From Aidingimonas halophila (GTDB lineage: Bacteria > Pseudomonadota > Gammaproteobacteria > Pseudomonadales > Halomonadaceae), in the NCBI RefSeq assembly GCF_900106955.1, contig NZ_FNNI01000005.1:186001-250000 (forward strand): a DNA stretch of 64,000 nucleotides, read 5' to 3'. Both the position numbers and the translations under genes were made by a program. Positions within the stretch are counted from its first letter, which is position 1. Each line of letters begins with the position of its first letter. Below are positions 26,294 through 35,465 of the stretch, piece by piece. Below the pieces are notes generated by a model that saw only the letters and a program-made list of their open reading frames with translations, searched no databases and had not been told where the DNA came from.

Positions 26294-27889
26294 ATGCATA
26301 AACTCTGTGTGGTGGTGTCCGCTACGTTGTTGTTGGTAGCGGTCGGCTTAACGGTCATGCGCGGGGCAAATGAAGTCGTCTACCTGTCATTGGGGATGGC
26401 AGCGTTAGCAGGGGCAGGATTGACGGTCGGCAGCTTCTGGTCCATTTACGCTTCCGATTCGAAAGCCTTGGCGGCGGATAAGCGCCTGGGATGGATTTCA
26501 CCACAAAGAGACTATCGATCCCTCAGGGGGATGGCGCATCGTTTGATGCAACGCGCAAGCAGTACGGCGATTGCGTCAGCCGAGGTTTCCTTTCATGCCG
26601 ACAGGATGGATCAGCGTCTGGAGCGACAAGGCCGAGTCGTCAAAGAGGCAGTATCCAGCATGGAGGCGATTTCGGCATCGATTGAACAGGTTTCGCGCAG
26701 CGCCGAGGCGGTGGCAGATCTGGCGAGCCGCTCTCGTGACTCGAATCTCTCCAGCCGCGACGCCTTGGGTCGTGTGATCGAGGAAATGCGTGCGTTGGCG
26801 GAACGCTCAGACGAGTCGCTGGAATTGCTGGAGGCCCTGAATACCAAGAGCGATAGTGTTCGCCATGTGACCAGTTTGATTGAAGATATCGCAGAACAGA
26901 CCAATCTGTTGTCGCTCAATGCGTCTATTGAGGCCGCTCGAGCCGGTGAGCATGGCCGTGGTTTCGCGGTGGTAGCGGGGGAAGTCCGCGAGTTGGCGCA
27001 CCGGACCGCCAAGGCGACGTCTCAGGTCGAGTCATTGGTCAGTGAAATTGGCGATAGCAGCCACCGAGTGGTGGATACGATCGGGCATCTCATGCACCGG
27101 GTCGGGAACCGAGCCAAGGCCGTGGAGGATGTGGGGGCTCAACTCGAGATCGTGTCGCACGACTTCGAGAATGTCGAACAGCAAGTAACGGGCATCGCCG
27201 AGGCCATCAGCAATACGAACGAACATAGCCAACAGGTGGCCAGCACGCTATCGATCCTGGAGGACGAGGTCGATGAAGGGAATCGCGATATGCATGACCT
27301 TGCGTCTCAGGCGCATGCCCTGATGGAGGCAGCGGAAGGGGTGGATGGTGAATTGGCGCAACAACGGCTACCGGGCCGGCATCAGCAGGTTTATGCAGCA
27401 GCACGTGCTGCCGCGGATACTATCGGTCGACTGTTCGAAAAGGCATTGTCCGAGGGTTCGCTAAGCGAACAACAACTTTTCTCTGGGGATTACCATCCCA
27501 TCGACAACACGCATCCCCAAAAGTATCGAACTGGCTATGATGACTTCACGGATCGCCATCTACCGAACATTCAGGAGCCGCTGCTGACATCGTTGGGCGC
27601 GACCTATGCCATCACTTGTGACCAACGTGGGTATGTACCGACCCATAACCAGCACGTCAGCCAGGAACCGACCGGTGATTACGAAACGGATCTGAAATAC
27701 AGTCGTAGTAAACGACTCTTCGATGATCCTACGGGGAGTCGTTGTGGTGCCCATCAATCGCCTTTGTTGGTGCAGACATACAAGCGGGATACCGGCGAGG
27801 TCATGCATGATTTGTCGGTACCGGTCTTTGTCGCAGGTAGGCATTGGGGAGGATTTCGCATCGGCTATCACCCGGAAGCGATGTCATGA
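26294..27889 (+). CDS. Methyl-accepting chemotaxis protein with C-terminal sensor-like domain
   Basis: 531 residues. Two N-terminal hydrophobic segments (about 3-24 and 27-52) are separated by only a few residues, so there is no periplasmic ligand domain. A coiled-coil signalling domain follows, with the receptor tip [32 protein letters not shown] near 197-230. From about 365 the chain becomes a globular domain with conserved-looking segments ([58 protein letters not shown]). I recall such C-terminal domains in some proteobacterial receptors but cannot name the ligand. ATG at 26294 chosen for the preceding GGGAGTGG. A sigma-28-like site lies upstream. Confidence 0.85.
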   Translation: MHKLCVVVSATLLLVAVGLTVMRGANEVVYLSLGMAALAGAGLTVGSFWSIYASDSKALAADKRLGWISPQRDYRSLRGMAHRLMQRASSTAIASAEVSFHADRMDQRLERQGRVVKEAVSSMEAISASIEQVSRSAEAVADLASRSRDSNLSSRDALGRVIEEMRALAERSDESLELLEALNTKSDSVRHVTSLIEDIAEQTNLLSLNASIEAARAGEHGRGFAVVAGEVRELAHRTAKATSQVESLVSEIGDSSHRVVDTIGHLMHRVGNRAKAVEDVGAQLEIVSHDFENVEQQVTGIAEAISNTNEHSQQVASTLSILEDEVDEGNRDMHDLASQAHALMEAAEGVDGELAQQRLPGRHQQVYAAARAAADTIGRLFEKALSEGSLSEQQLFSGDYHPIDNTHPQKYRTGYDDFTDRHLPNIQEPLLTSLGATYAITCDQRGYVPTHNQHVSQEPTGDYETDLKYSRSKRLFDDPTGSRCGAHQSPLLVQTYKRDTGEVMHDLSVPVFVAGRHWGGFRIGYHPEAMS

Positions 27890-27924
27890 CACGAGCGAGG
27901 ACGTGAGAACAGCTTTGCATTTTC

Positions 27925-27936
27925 GGTCAATTGACC
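27925..27936 (+). repeat. 12-bp perfect palindrome GGTCAATTGACC
   Basis: Perfect dyad in the gap between the chemoreceptor and an unknown gene. It has no loop long enough for a good hairpin, so a protein-binding site is more likely than a terminator. Function unknown. Confidence 0.5.
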
Positions 27937-27979
27937 TCTTTTCGATACGTTTTCCTCAAGAAGACGCTTGTTTTGCCGT

Positions 27980-27999
27980 TAAGTATTATTAAATACTTA
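27980..27999 (+). promoter_or_regulatory. AT-rich inverted repeat upstream of the unknown gene
   Basis: TAAGTATT (27980-27987) and AATACTTA (27992-27999) form an 8-bp inverted repeat with a 4-base spacer. A weak promoter, TTAAGT (27979-27984), 17 bases, GATAAT (28002-28007), overlaps it, so the repeat could be an operator for the gene at 28047. Confidence 0.45.
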
Positions 28000-28046
28000 T
28001 CGATAATCACCTTCCTCTCGGGAAGTCGGGCTTTCATGGAGCGTGC

Positions 28047-29048
28047 ATGTCAAATGGCATTGGGGCGTCGGTGCAGGGGTTGCATCCTGGATTGTTGGGG
28101 CAGCGACTCGAGAGAGTATTGACAGCATCGGTCGTGGCCGAGGATCTCGAGGTAGCGAGCCGCTCGATCGTTGGATCCTTGCAGTCCTTGTTGAAGCATT
28201 CGGAATCCGAGAGCTCCAATGAAGCGACATGGTGGGCGCGTCTGAACAAGCAGGCAGAACGTTGGCGATCGCTCATTCTGGGGGAGAGTCCTCTGGTTGC
28301 TGACAGAGCCCTCGATTGCCAGGACTTCGTAGCCTTCGTTGCCTTATTGCGAGGGCTGGAACATCGTCGTGATCAGGTCGAGTCGGTTCAACGTCTGGAG
28401 CATATGCTGGCCCTGGGCGCCTTGCGTTTGAAACTGGAGCCTGAGCCGGGCCTGGTACAGGCCCGGCATTTGAACCTGCAACTAAATAACCCCGGTTTCG
28501 TCGTGTCTCGAGAGATCGCCGCGGCATGCCAGTTGCGCGAAAGCACGGTAAAAAATGCGCTATCTCGACGTGAATTGGCACTGACTGCAGGCAAGAGCGT
28601 TGCTCTGGAGCAGGCGCTGGACTGGATGATCCAACGTCGTGGTTTTCTCTATCCGATGATCAATGTCAGGTACCAGAGTCGCCGTATCAATGGCCGGATC
28701 GCCCACGAGGTGTTGCGAAAGGATCCTCGTGCCGAATGGATCAGGCATATCAGCCGGCTTCGCTTGAGCGAATGGAGGCTGCAGGATGACGCTTACCGTT
28801 TCGTACTGAATTCACAAGGCGTACATCAGTGCCAGATCATGCTGCCAGGGCTCGATGGCGATATCCTGTCATCATTGGGAATGACCGGTTTGATGGATCG
28901 TTCCAGTGATACCCAGGCGCGTTTGTACCGGGAGAGTCTTGCGCTGAAGGAGGGCGTCACGTTGTGGCAAGGCACAGTACCCACCATGAAGGTGCTTGAT
29001 GCCTTGTTGGATTATCTGGTATCCGTGATGACGAAACGGGGAGCCTAG
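28047..29048 (+). CDS. Conserved-looking hypothetical protein, possible helix-turn-helix
   Basis: 333-residue soluble protein that I do not recognise. It has no signal peptide or membrane segment. A predominantly helical N-terminal half contains GFVVSREIAAACQLRESTVKNALSRREL (about 151-178), which looks like a helix-turn-helix with recognition helix ESTVKNALSRRE; the C-terminal half is mixed alpha/beta. Codon use matches its neighbours, supporting a real gene. The 157-base upstream gap is AT-rich and carries two palindromes. Its stop overlaps that of convergent rarD by 3 bases within CCTAG. Confidence 0.75.
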   Translation: MSNGIGASVQGLHPGLLGQRLERVLTASVVAEDLEVASRSIVGSLQSLLKHSESESSNEATWWARLNKQAERWRSLILGESPLVADRALDCQDFVAFVALLRGLEHRRDQVESVQRLEHMLALGALRLKLEPEPGLVQARHLNLQLNNPGFVVSREIAAACQLRESTVKNALSRRELALTAGKSVALEQALDWMIQRRGFLYPMINVRYQSRRINGRIAHEVLRKDPRAEWIRHISRLRLSEWRLQDDAYRFVLNSQGVHQCQIMLPGLDGDILSSLGMTGLMDRSSDTQARLYRESLALKEGVTLWQGTVPTMKVLDALLDYLVSVMTKRGA

Positions 29049-29977
29049 GTGGTCTTGTCCTGTGCTTTCCGTACGGTGTCCCGGGGGCGCCCTTGCCAAG
29101 CCGACCATGAATACAGGCCCAAGCCGATCCAGATGAGCACGAAGGTACCGAGCTGGGCGTTTGATAACGGTTCATGAAAAACCAGCAGGGCAATCATGAA
29201 CTGGATGGTAGGGTTGAGGTACATCAAAAAGCCCAATGTGGCCAGTCGCAAGCGACGCGCGGCGCCGGCAAAGGCCATCAATGGAAGTGCTGTGATGATA
29301 CCGCTGGCGATCAGCAACAGCGTCGTACGGGGGGCCTCGAGAAAGTGCGAGTCGGCCGACGAGGTCAGCCATCCGATGGCCAACAGCGCCAGAGGGAATA
29401 TCAGCAGCGTTTCCACGAATAACCCCGACAATCCATCCAGTGGCACCTGTTTGCGCAGGAGCCCGTATGTCCCGAATGACAATGCCAGGGTCAGGGTTAT
29501 CCAGGGAAGCTGATCCAGTCCAATCAACTGGATGGCAATCGCCAGTGTGGCAAGCCCTACGGCGACGCCCTGTAACCATGTCATACGCTCTCGCAATACC
29601 AGCATACCGAGCGCAACGTTGACCAGCGGTGTGAGAAAGTAGCCGAGGCTGGCCTGAAAGACCTGCCGACTCTCGACGGCATAGATGTAAATCCCCCAGT
29701 TCAAGCCGATGAGCAAGGCACAGGCCAGGACACGACCCAGCCGTTGCGGTTGTGAAAGGGCCGTAATGACCGGCCTCCAGCGTTGCAGCAAGGTGATCAG
29801 GCCAGCCAGAAAAACGCAGGACCACAGAACGCGGTGGATAAGGACTTCCCAGGAGGGAATCCCCTCGAAAAGGGCAAAGAAAAGAGGAAAACAGCCCCAC
29901 ATCAAATATGCGGTCAGCCCGTATCCGACCCCTTTGATTGCGTGGCGATCCGGAGTAGGGGGTGTCGAGGCAGCCAT
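29045..29977 (-). CDS. rarD: RarD-type EamA permease
   Basis: Ten-segment DMT-superfamily inner-membrane protein. It opens GVGYGLTAYLMWGCFPLFFALF and contains RVLWSCVFL, NWGIYIYAVESRQVFQASLGYFLTPLVNVALGM and MYLNPTIQFMIALLVFHEP, all RarD hallmarks. ATG at 29977 with GAGGAT upstream gives 310 residues (E. coli 296); the longer frame adds 36 unmatched residues. E. coli rarD is linked to chloramphenicol resistance by name only; the physiological substrate is unknown. Confidence 0.9.
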   Translation of the reverse strand: MAASTPPTPDRHAIKGVGYGLTAYLMWGCFPLFFALFEGIPSWEVLIHRVLWSCVFLAGLITLLQRWRPVITALSQPQRLGRVLACALLIGLNWGIYIYAVESRQVFQASLGYFLTPLVNVALGMLVLRERMTWLQGVAVGLATLAIAIQLIGLDQLPWITLTLALSFGTYGLLRKQVPLDGLSGLFVETLLIFPLALLAIGWLTSSADSHFLEAPRTTLLLIASGIITALPLMAFAGAARRLRLATLGFLMYLNPTIQFMIALLVFHEPLSNAQLGTFVLIWIGLGLYSWSAWQGRPRDTVRKAQDKTT

Positions 29978-30106
29978 GGTATCCTCATGATCGAAAACGC
30001 CTAATGTACCATATGGCATGCGCGCCGGCATGGAGATGTCGTCGAACGTCACGATGAGGGTCCGTTGCTGCTTGAGAGCATCCATGACCGTGTGAGGGGG
30101 TGGCTG

Positions 30107-30910
30107 ATGAGCGAACTGAGAACGACACTGGTGCAGTGTGACTTGCGTTGGGAGGATCCCGCCACCAATTGTCAGCGCCTGGCTGGACAGCTGGAAGATA
30201 TCGACGCAAGTGAAACCGATCTTATCGTTCTACCTGAAATGTTTGCTACCGGTTTCACCATGAACTCACGCGAGATGGCGCAATCGGTGGACGATAGCGA
30301 ACCACTGGCCTGGATGCAGAGCCAGGCCCGCCAACGGGGGTGTGTCGTTACTGGTAGCCTGGCGATCAAGGAGGGAGAGACATATTTCAATCGACTGATC
30401 TGGGCCCGGCCGGACGGAAGCCTCGCGCATTACGATAAACGCCATCTCTTCCGTATGGCCGGTGAACATGAGCGCTATGGGATGGGGAATGATCGTGTCA
30501 TTGTCGAGCTCAAGGGGGTTCGATTGTTGCTGACGGTCTGCTATGACCTGCGCTTTCCGGTGTGGTTGCGTCAGCAACCTCGCGGTGATGACCATTTCGA
30601 ATATGATGCGTTGCTGTGTGTTGCCAATTGGCCGGCTCCCAGAAGGCATCCCTGGCGGACATTGCTGCAGGCGCGAGCCATTGAAAATCTCTGTTATGTC
30701 ATCGGTGTGAATCGTGTGGGGGCAGATGCCAAGGGGCTCAATTATGCGGGCGATTCGATGCTGATCGATTACAAGGGCGACCCATTGATCGACGAACCCT
30801 GCGATTCACCGTTCATCAAGACGGGGAGTCTAGATCGTGATGGGCTGGATCGTTTTCGTGACAAGTTTCCGGCCTGGATGGATGCCGACCGCTTTACCCT
30901 GGAGGTCTGA
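30107..30910 (+). CDS. yafV: Omega-amidase YafV-like, nitrilase family
   Basis: Carbon-nitrogen hydrolase removing ammonia from 2-oxoglutaramate or 2-oxosuccinamate, a metabolite-repair step. The catalytic triad is visible: Glu44 in LPEMFATGF, Lys111 in YDKRHLFRMAGE, Cys145 in VCYDLRFPVW. 267 residues from the ATG at 30107 (preceded by GAGGGGGTGG). rsuA starts inside its stop codon (TGATG), so the two genes are coupled. Confidence 0.9.
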   Translation: MSELRTTLVQCDLRWEDPATNCQRLAGQLEDIDASETDLIVLPEMFATGFTMNSREMAQSVDDSEPLAWMQSQARQRGCVVTGSLAIKEGETYFNRLIWARPDGSLAHYDKRHLFRMAGEHERYGMGNDRVIVELKGVRLLLTVCYDLRFPVWLRQQPRGDDHFEYDALLCVANWPAPRRHPWRTLLQARAIENLCYVIGVNRVGADAKGLNYAGDSMLIDYKGDPLIDEPCDSPFIKTGSLDRDGLDRFRDKFPAWMDADRFTLEV

Positions 30911-31611
30911 TGCGATTGGACAAGTATCTTTGTGACACGGCGTCGCTGACGCGTAATCTCGCCAAACGGGCGATCCGACGTGAAGAAGTGCGGGTCGATG
31001 GCCATGTCACCCGGGATGCGGCGATGCAAGTGACCGAAGAGAATGACGTCGAATGGCTGGGGCAGCGCCTGGTACTTTCCGGTCCACGGTACCTGATGAT
31101 GAACAAGCCGTCGGGGATCGAGTGTACGTCGCATTCGTCCCATTATCAGACCGTGTTCGAATTGATAGATCTGCCGAACGTGCAGCGTTTGCATTCCGCG
31201 GGACGTCTGGATGTCGATACGACCGGCCTGGTTTTTCTGACCGATGACGGGCAGTGGTCGCATCGGGTGACCTCTCCACGTCATGCCTGCAAGAAAGTGT
31301 ATCTCGCCACGCTGGCCGATCCCCTGGAAGGGGAAGTGGCTGAAAAGGTGAAAAAGGCCTTTGCTGAAGGTGTACAGTTGAAGGGGGAGAACAGGGTCAC
31401 CCGTCCTGCCAGTCTGGAGCTATTGTCTCCCGTGGACGCGCGGATAACGATTCAAGAGGGCAAGTATCATCAGGTACGGCGGATGTTTGCTGCTTTCGGT
31501 AACCATGTCGAAGCACTGCACCGGGAGTCGGTCGGGCCGGTGAGCCTGGATCCCGACCTTGCCCCCGGCGAGAGTCGAATGCTTCGACAAGCTGAAATTC
31601 TATCCTTTTGA
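30910..31611 (+). CDS. rsuA: 16S rRNA pseudouridine(516) synthase
   Basis: An N-terminal S4 RNA-binding domain (about 1-55, MRLDKYLCDTASLTRNLAKRAI) is followed by the RsuA/RluB catalytic domain with the GRLDVDTTGL motif (catalytic Asp101). Close to E. coli RsuA in length (233 vs 231) and in sequence such as TDDGQWSHRVTSPRH and YHQVRRMFAA.GNHV, which favours RsuA over RluE/RluF. Starts within the yafV stop codon. The 80 bases to the convergent yejF hold no clear terminator. Confidence 0.92.
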   Translation: MRLDKYLCDTASLTRNLAKRAIRREEVRVDGHVTRDAAMQVTEENDVEWLGQRLVLSGPRYLMMNKPSGIECTSHSSHYQTVFELIDLPNVQRLHSAGRLDVDTTGLVFLTDDGQWSHRVTSPRHACKKVYLATLADPLEGEVAEKVKKAFAEGVQLKGENRVTRPASLELLSPVDARITIQEGKYHQVRRMFAAFGNHVEALHRESVGPVSLDPDLAPGESRMLRQAEILSF

Positions 31612-31691
31612 AAAGCGTCGTCATGCGTCGATTTATACCGTTATCTACCCAAGGCCTGCTCATTTGATTGAAAGTTAAGCGGACCACGTCA

Positions 31692-33281
31692 TCAAGTGTT
31701 GGCTGGTCGAGCAGCTTCGATGAGCGTTCGAGTATAGGGATGTGAAGGGGTATTGAGCACTTGCTCGCAGTCGCCTTTCTCGACGATTTCGCCATCTTTG
31801 AGCACGACGACACGGTGTGCCATGGCCCGGACAACACTCAGGTCGTGACTGATGAACAAATAGCTCAGACCGCGACGCACCTGCAGGTCACGAAGCAGTT
31901 CCACCAGATGTTTTTGAACCGTTCTGTCCAGGGCTGACGTCGGTTCATCGAGCACTATCAGCTCCGGCTCGAGAATGATAGCCCTGGCAATCGCGATTCG
32001 TTGGCGTTGACCTCCCGAAAACTCGTGGGGATAGCGTGCCGCACAGTCCGTAGGTAAGCCGACTTCACTCAGTGTGGTTCTGACACGACGTTCGACCTCC
32101 CGGTCATCAAGTTCCGGATGGTGGAAGCGCAACCCTTCACTGATGATGGCTGATACAGGCAGGCGTGGCGAAAGGGAGCCATAGGGGTCTTGAAAAACGA
32201 TCTGGAAGCGGTTGCGGTGACGTCTCAATGCATTACCGGTGAGGGTGTCGAGCCGCTGGCCATCGAAATCGATTTCCCCTTGGCTGGGGACCAGGCGCAG
32301 CAAGGCCTGCGCCAGCGTTGTCTTCCCCGAGCCGGATTCACCGACAATGCCTAATGTTTCCCCTTTGGCGACATTCAGCGACAAGGGTTGAACGGCCACG
32401 AAGGGGGGCGGGCGTCGAGAAAACAGGCGCCGTGGACGTGAAAAGCTTACGCTGAATTGGCTGGCGCGCAGCAGAGTCGTGGCATGCGTGAGGCGTGCAG
32501 GTTTGCCGACAGGTTCGGCGTCAAGCAAGGTGCGCGTGTAATCGCTCGCTGGTGAGGTAAAGACCTGTGATACGGAGCCGGTTTCCTGAACCTTGCCGTG
32601 GTGCATGACGCATACTCGCTCGGCATGGCTTCGTACCAGATTGAGATCATGAGTGATGAACAGCATCCCCATTCCCTGTTGATCGCGCAGCTCCGCCAAC
32701 AGCGTCAGTATCTCCTGTTGTACTGTGACATCCAGCGCCGTGGTCGGCTCATCGGCGATCAGCAGGTCAGGTTGATTGGCGATGGCCATGGCGATCATGA
32801 CTCGCTGGCGCTGGCCGCCTGAGAGTTGATGCGGCCAGGCATCGAGTAGCTCGTCGGGGCGTGGTAGCTGTACACGCTCCAGAAGTTCTCGAGCGCGTTG
32901 TCTAGCCGCCTTGCCGCGCAGTCCCTGGTGGAGTCTCAATGATTCCCCGATCTGTTTGGCGACGGTATGCAGAGGATTGAGGGATGTCATGGGTTCCTGA
33001 AAGATGAATCCAACCCGTGACCCCAGCACATGTTGCCAGCCTTGCATGGAAAGACGGGCCAGATCGGTATCGCCTAACCAGCGTTCACCGGTAATCTTGG
33101 CGTTGGGTGGCAGCAGGTTCATGGCTCCCAGGGCACTGACGGATTTTCCCGATCCGGATTCGCCGACCAGAGCCAATGTCTCTCCACGGCCGATCTCCAG
33201 TGTCAGCCGGTCGACGACACGGCTGCCATCGAATTCGATCGATAGATCATCCATTCGCAGCAAGATGTCAGGACGCGCCAT
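31692..33281 (-). CDS. yejF: Peptide ABC transporter ATPase YejF (two NBDs)
   Basis: Cytoplasmic dual-nucleotide-binding-domain ATPase of the oligopeptide/microcin C importer YejABEF. Each half has a complete set: Walker A GESGSGKSVSA and GESGSGKTTLA, signature LSGGQRQRVMIAMA and FSGGQRQRIAIARA, Walker B LLIADEPTTALD and LIVLDEPTSALD. ATG at 33281 (GGGAG upstream) gives 529 residues, identical to E. coli. It overlaps yejE by 14 bases at the end of the yejABEF series. Confidence 0.95.
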   Translation of the reverse strand: MARPDILLRMDDLSIEFDGSRVVDRLTLEIGRGETLALVGESGSGKSVSALGAMNLLPPNAKITGERWLGDTDLARLSMQGWQHVLGSRVGFIFQEPMTSLNPLHTVAKQIGESLRLHQGLRGKAARQRARELLERVQLPRPDELLDAWPHQLSGGQRQRVMIAMAIANQPDLLIADEPTTALDVTVQQEILTLLAELRDQQGMGMLFITHDLNLVRSHAERVCVMHHGKVQETGSVSQVFTSPASDYTRTLLDAEPVGKPARLTHATTLLRASQFSVSFSRPRRLFSRRPPPFVAVQPLSLNVAKGETLGIVGESGSGKTTLAQALLRLVPSQGEIDFDGQRLDTLTGNALRRHRNRFQIVFQDPYGSLSPRLPVSAIISEGLRFHHPELDDREVERRVRTTLSEVGLPTDCAARYPHEFSGGQRQRIAIARAIILEPELIVLDEPTSALDRTVQKHLVELLRDLQVRRGLSYLFISHDLSVVRAMAHRVVVLKDGEIVEKGDCEQVLNTPSHPYTRTLIEAARPANT

Positions 33282-34371
33282 CGGTAGTCTCCCTGGGGGC
33301 AGTGGCTGCTGGTGAAGGAGCCGCTGCTTGGATATGACGTGGATCGAATGCATCACGCAGCCCTTCACCGATGAAAACGAGTAGTGAAAGCATGATGGAA
33401 AGGCTCAAAAAGGCAGTGATTCCCAACCAGGGAGCCTGCAGGTTGCTCTTGCCCTGTGCGACCAGTTCGCCGAGTGAGGGAGAACCGGGTGGCAGCCCGA
33501 AGCCGAGGAAATCGAGTGCTGTCAGTGTGGTGATGGCACCAGTGAAAATGAAGGGAATGAATGTCATGGTGGCAACCATGGCATTGGGTAGCACGTGACG
33601 CCACATGATCAACCGTGATGGCAATCCCAGGGCTTTAGCCGCTCGAACGTACTCCAGATTGCGTGCCCTGAGAAATTCCGCTCTTACGATATCGACCAGT
33701 CCCAGCCAGGAAAACAACAGCATGATACCCAGTAACCACCATAGATTGGGTTCGACGAGGCTGGAAAGAATGATCAGCAGGAAGAGCACTGGTAGGCCGG
33801 ACCATATTTCGGTCAATCGTTGTCCGATCAGGTCGATTTTTCCACCGAAATAGCCCTGAATACCGCCAAAGACCACGCCCATGATCAATGAGCCTGCCGT
33901 CAACACCAGAGCAAAGATCACCGACAGGCGAAAGCCGTAGATGACGCGGGCAAGGACGTCACGGCCCTGGTCATCGGTACCGAGCCAGTGTTCACTTTCG
34001 GGCGGTGAAGGTGCCGGACGCCCCAGATCCATATCGAGCGTTTGGTAGGAATAGGGGATGATAGGCCACACGGCCCAGCCATCCGATTCGATCTGGTCGC
34101 GTACGAAAGGGTCATGGTAGTCGGCGGGTGTCGGTAGGAAACCGCCGAATTCGGTCTCGGGATAGTCGACCAGGACGGGGACGTACCATTGATCCTGATA
34201 CTTCATGATCAGCGGCTTGTCATTGGCGATCAGTTCCGCACATAAGCTGACTAGGAACAGGAGCCCGAAAATCCATAGAGAGAGGTAGGCGCGCCGGTTG
34301 TGTCGGAATACCGACAGTCGCCGTTGCGTGATGGGAGAAAGTCGTGTGGTAAGAGACCGTAACATTGCCAT
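33268..34371 (-). CDS. yejE: Peptide ABC transporter permease YejE
   Basis: OppC-type inner-membrane permease. The N-terminal HNRRAYLSLWIFGLLFLVSL segment is followed by the periplasmic insertion (ELIANDKP to NWLGTD-like HWLGTDDQGRDVLARV) and the transport domain with YVRAAKALGLPSRLIMWRHVLPNA. 367 residues; E. coli YejE is 341, the difference being a C-terminal Ala/Pro-rich tail and a short N-terminal addition. Its first base is shared with the yejB stop. Confidence 0.95.
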   Translation of the reverse strand: MAMLRSLTTRLSPITQRRLSVFRHNRRAYLSLWIFGLLFLVSLCAELIANDKPLIMKYQDQWYVPVLVDYPETEFGGFLPTPADYHDPFVRDQIESDGWAVWPIIPYSYQTLDMDLGRPAPSPPESEHWLGTDDQGRDVLARVIYGFRLSVIFALVLTAGSLIMGVVFGGIQGYFGGKIDLIGQRLTEIWSGLPVLFLLIILSSLVEPNLWWLLGIMLLFSWLGLVDIVRAEFLRARNLEYVRAAKALGLPSRLIMWRHVLPNAMVATMTFIPFIFTGAITTLTALDFLGFGLPPGSPSLGELVAQGKSNLQAPWLGITAFLSLSIMLSLLVFIGEGLRDAFDPRHIQAAAPSPAATAPRETTDGAS

Positions 34372-35444
34372 CAGGACTCCCGGGTCTCGAAATCAATGCG
34401 TGGGTCGACCCAGACATAGGTCAGATCGGAGATCAATTTGAGTATCAGGCCAATCAGTGTGTAGATAAACAAGGTTCCGAAAATGACGGGATAATCCCGC
34501 TGCATTACGGCTTCAAAACCGAGCAGTCCCAAACCATCGAGTGAAAAGATGACCTCTATGAGCAAGGCGCCGGTGAAGAATATGCCGATCAGCGCGGAAG
34601 GCAACCCGGCGATGATGATCAGCATGGCGTTTCGGAAGACGTGCCCGTACAGTACCCGACGGTCGCCGGCTCCCTTGGCCCGAGCAGTAAGAACGTATTG
34701 TTTGTGAATCTCGTCGAGGAAGCTGTTCTTCGTCAGCATGGTCAGGGTGGCGAAACTACCGATGGCAGAGGCGAGTACCGGGAGCGTGATATGCCAGAAA
34801 TAATCCTTGATCTTGCCAAATAGGGAGAGTTCATCGAAGTTCGGGGATGTCAGGCCACGAAGCGGGAACAGTTCCCAGTAGCTACCGCCGGCGAACAAGA
34901 CGATCAGCAGGATCGCGAACAGAAACCCTGGGATCGCGTAACCGACGATGACGAGTCCGGAAGACCACACATCGAATCGTGAGCCATGGTGTAATGCCTT
35001 GCGAATCCCCAGAGGGATCGAAACGAAATAGACGAGAAGGGTGGTCCACAGTCCCAGGGAGATCGAGACGGGTAACCGGTCGATCATGAGGTCGAGCACA
35101 TCGCGATTGCGAAAGAAACTCTCACCGAAATCGAAGCGGGCGTAATTGCCCACCATCGTGATGAAACGCTCATGGGCAGGCTGGTCGAAGCCGAACTGCT
35201 GTTCAAGCTGTTGAACGAAGCGTTCTTCGACACCTCTGGCTCCCCGAGATTCACTGGTGGCGATTGTATCGCCACCGCCACCCTCCAGACGCGTGCTCGA
35301 CGCTCCCTGCATGCCTTCGAAGCGTGCGAGCATCTGATCGATAGGCCCGCCCGGTGCTGCTTGCACGATAATGAAATTGAGCAGCAGAATGCCCAACAGG
35401 GTGGGGATCATCAGCAATAGACGACGAACTACATAAGTGCCCAC
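34371..35444 (-). CDS. yejB: Peptide ABC transporter permease YejB
   Basis: OppB-type inner-membrane permease, 357 residues (E. coli 364). The opening [19 protein letters not shown] and [12 protein letters not shown] are typical; the transport domain carries [25 protein letters not shown]. The start codon is GTG at 35444, supported by AGGAG five bases upstream. Lies 21 bases after yejA in the same transcript. Confidence 0.95.
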   Translation of the reverse strand: MGTYVVRRLLLMIPTLLGILLLNFIIVQAAPGGPIDQMLARFEGMQGASSTRLEGGGGDTIATSESRGARGVEERFVQQLEQQFGFDQPAHERFITMVGNYARFDFGESFFRNRDVLDLMIDRLPVSISLGLWTTLLVYFVSIPLGIRKALHHGSRFDVWSSGLVIVGYAIPGFLFAILLIVLFAGGSYWELFPLRGLTSPNFDELSLFGKIKDYFWHITLPVLASAIGSFATLTMLTKNSFLDEIHKQYVLTARAKGAGDRRVLYGHVFRNAMLIIIAGLPSALIGIFFTGALLIEVIFSLDGLGLLGFEAVMQRDYPVIFGTLFIYTLIGLILKLISDLTYVWVDPRIDFETRES

Positions 35445-35465
35445 GGTGACTCCTGAGCCTGATCG

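Noticed and set aside
27925-27940. GGTCAATTGACC followed by TCTTTT as a terminator of the chemoreceptor gene
   Set aside because: A gapless palindrome leaves only a 4-bp stem once a loop forms; an operator is more likely.
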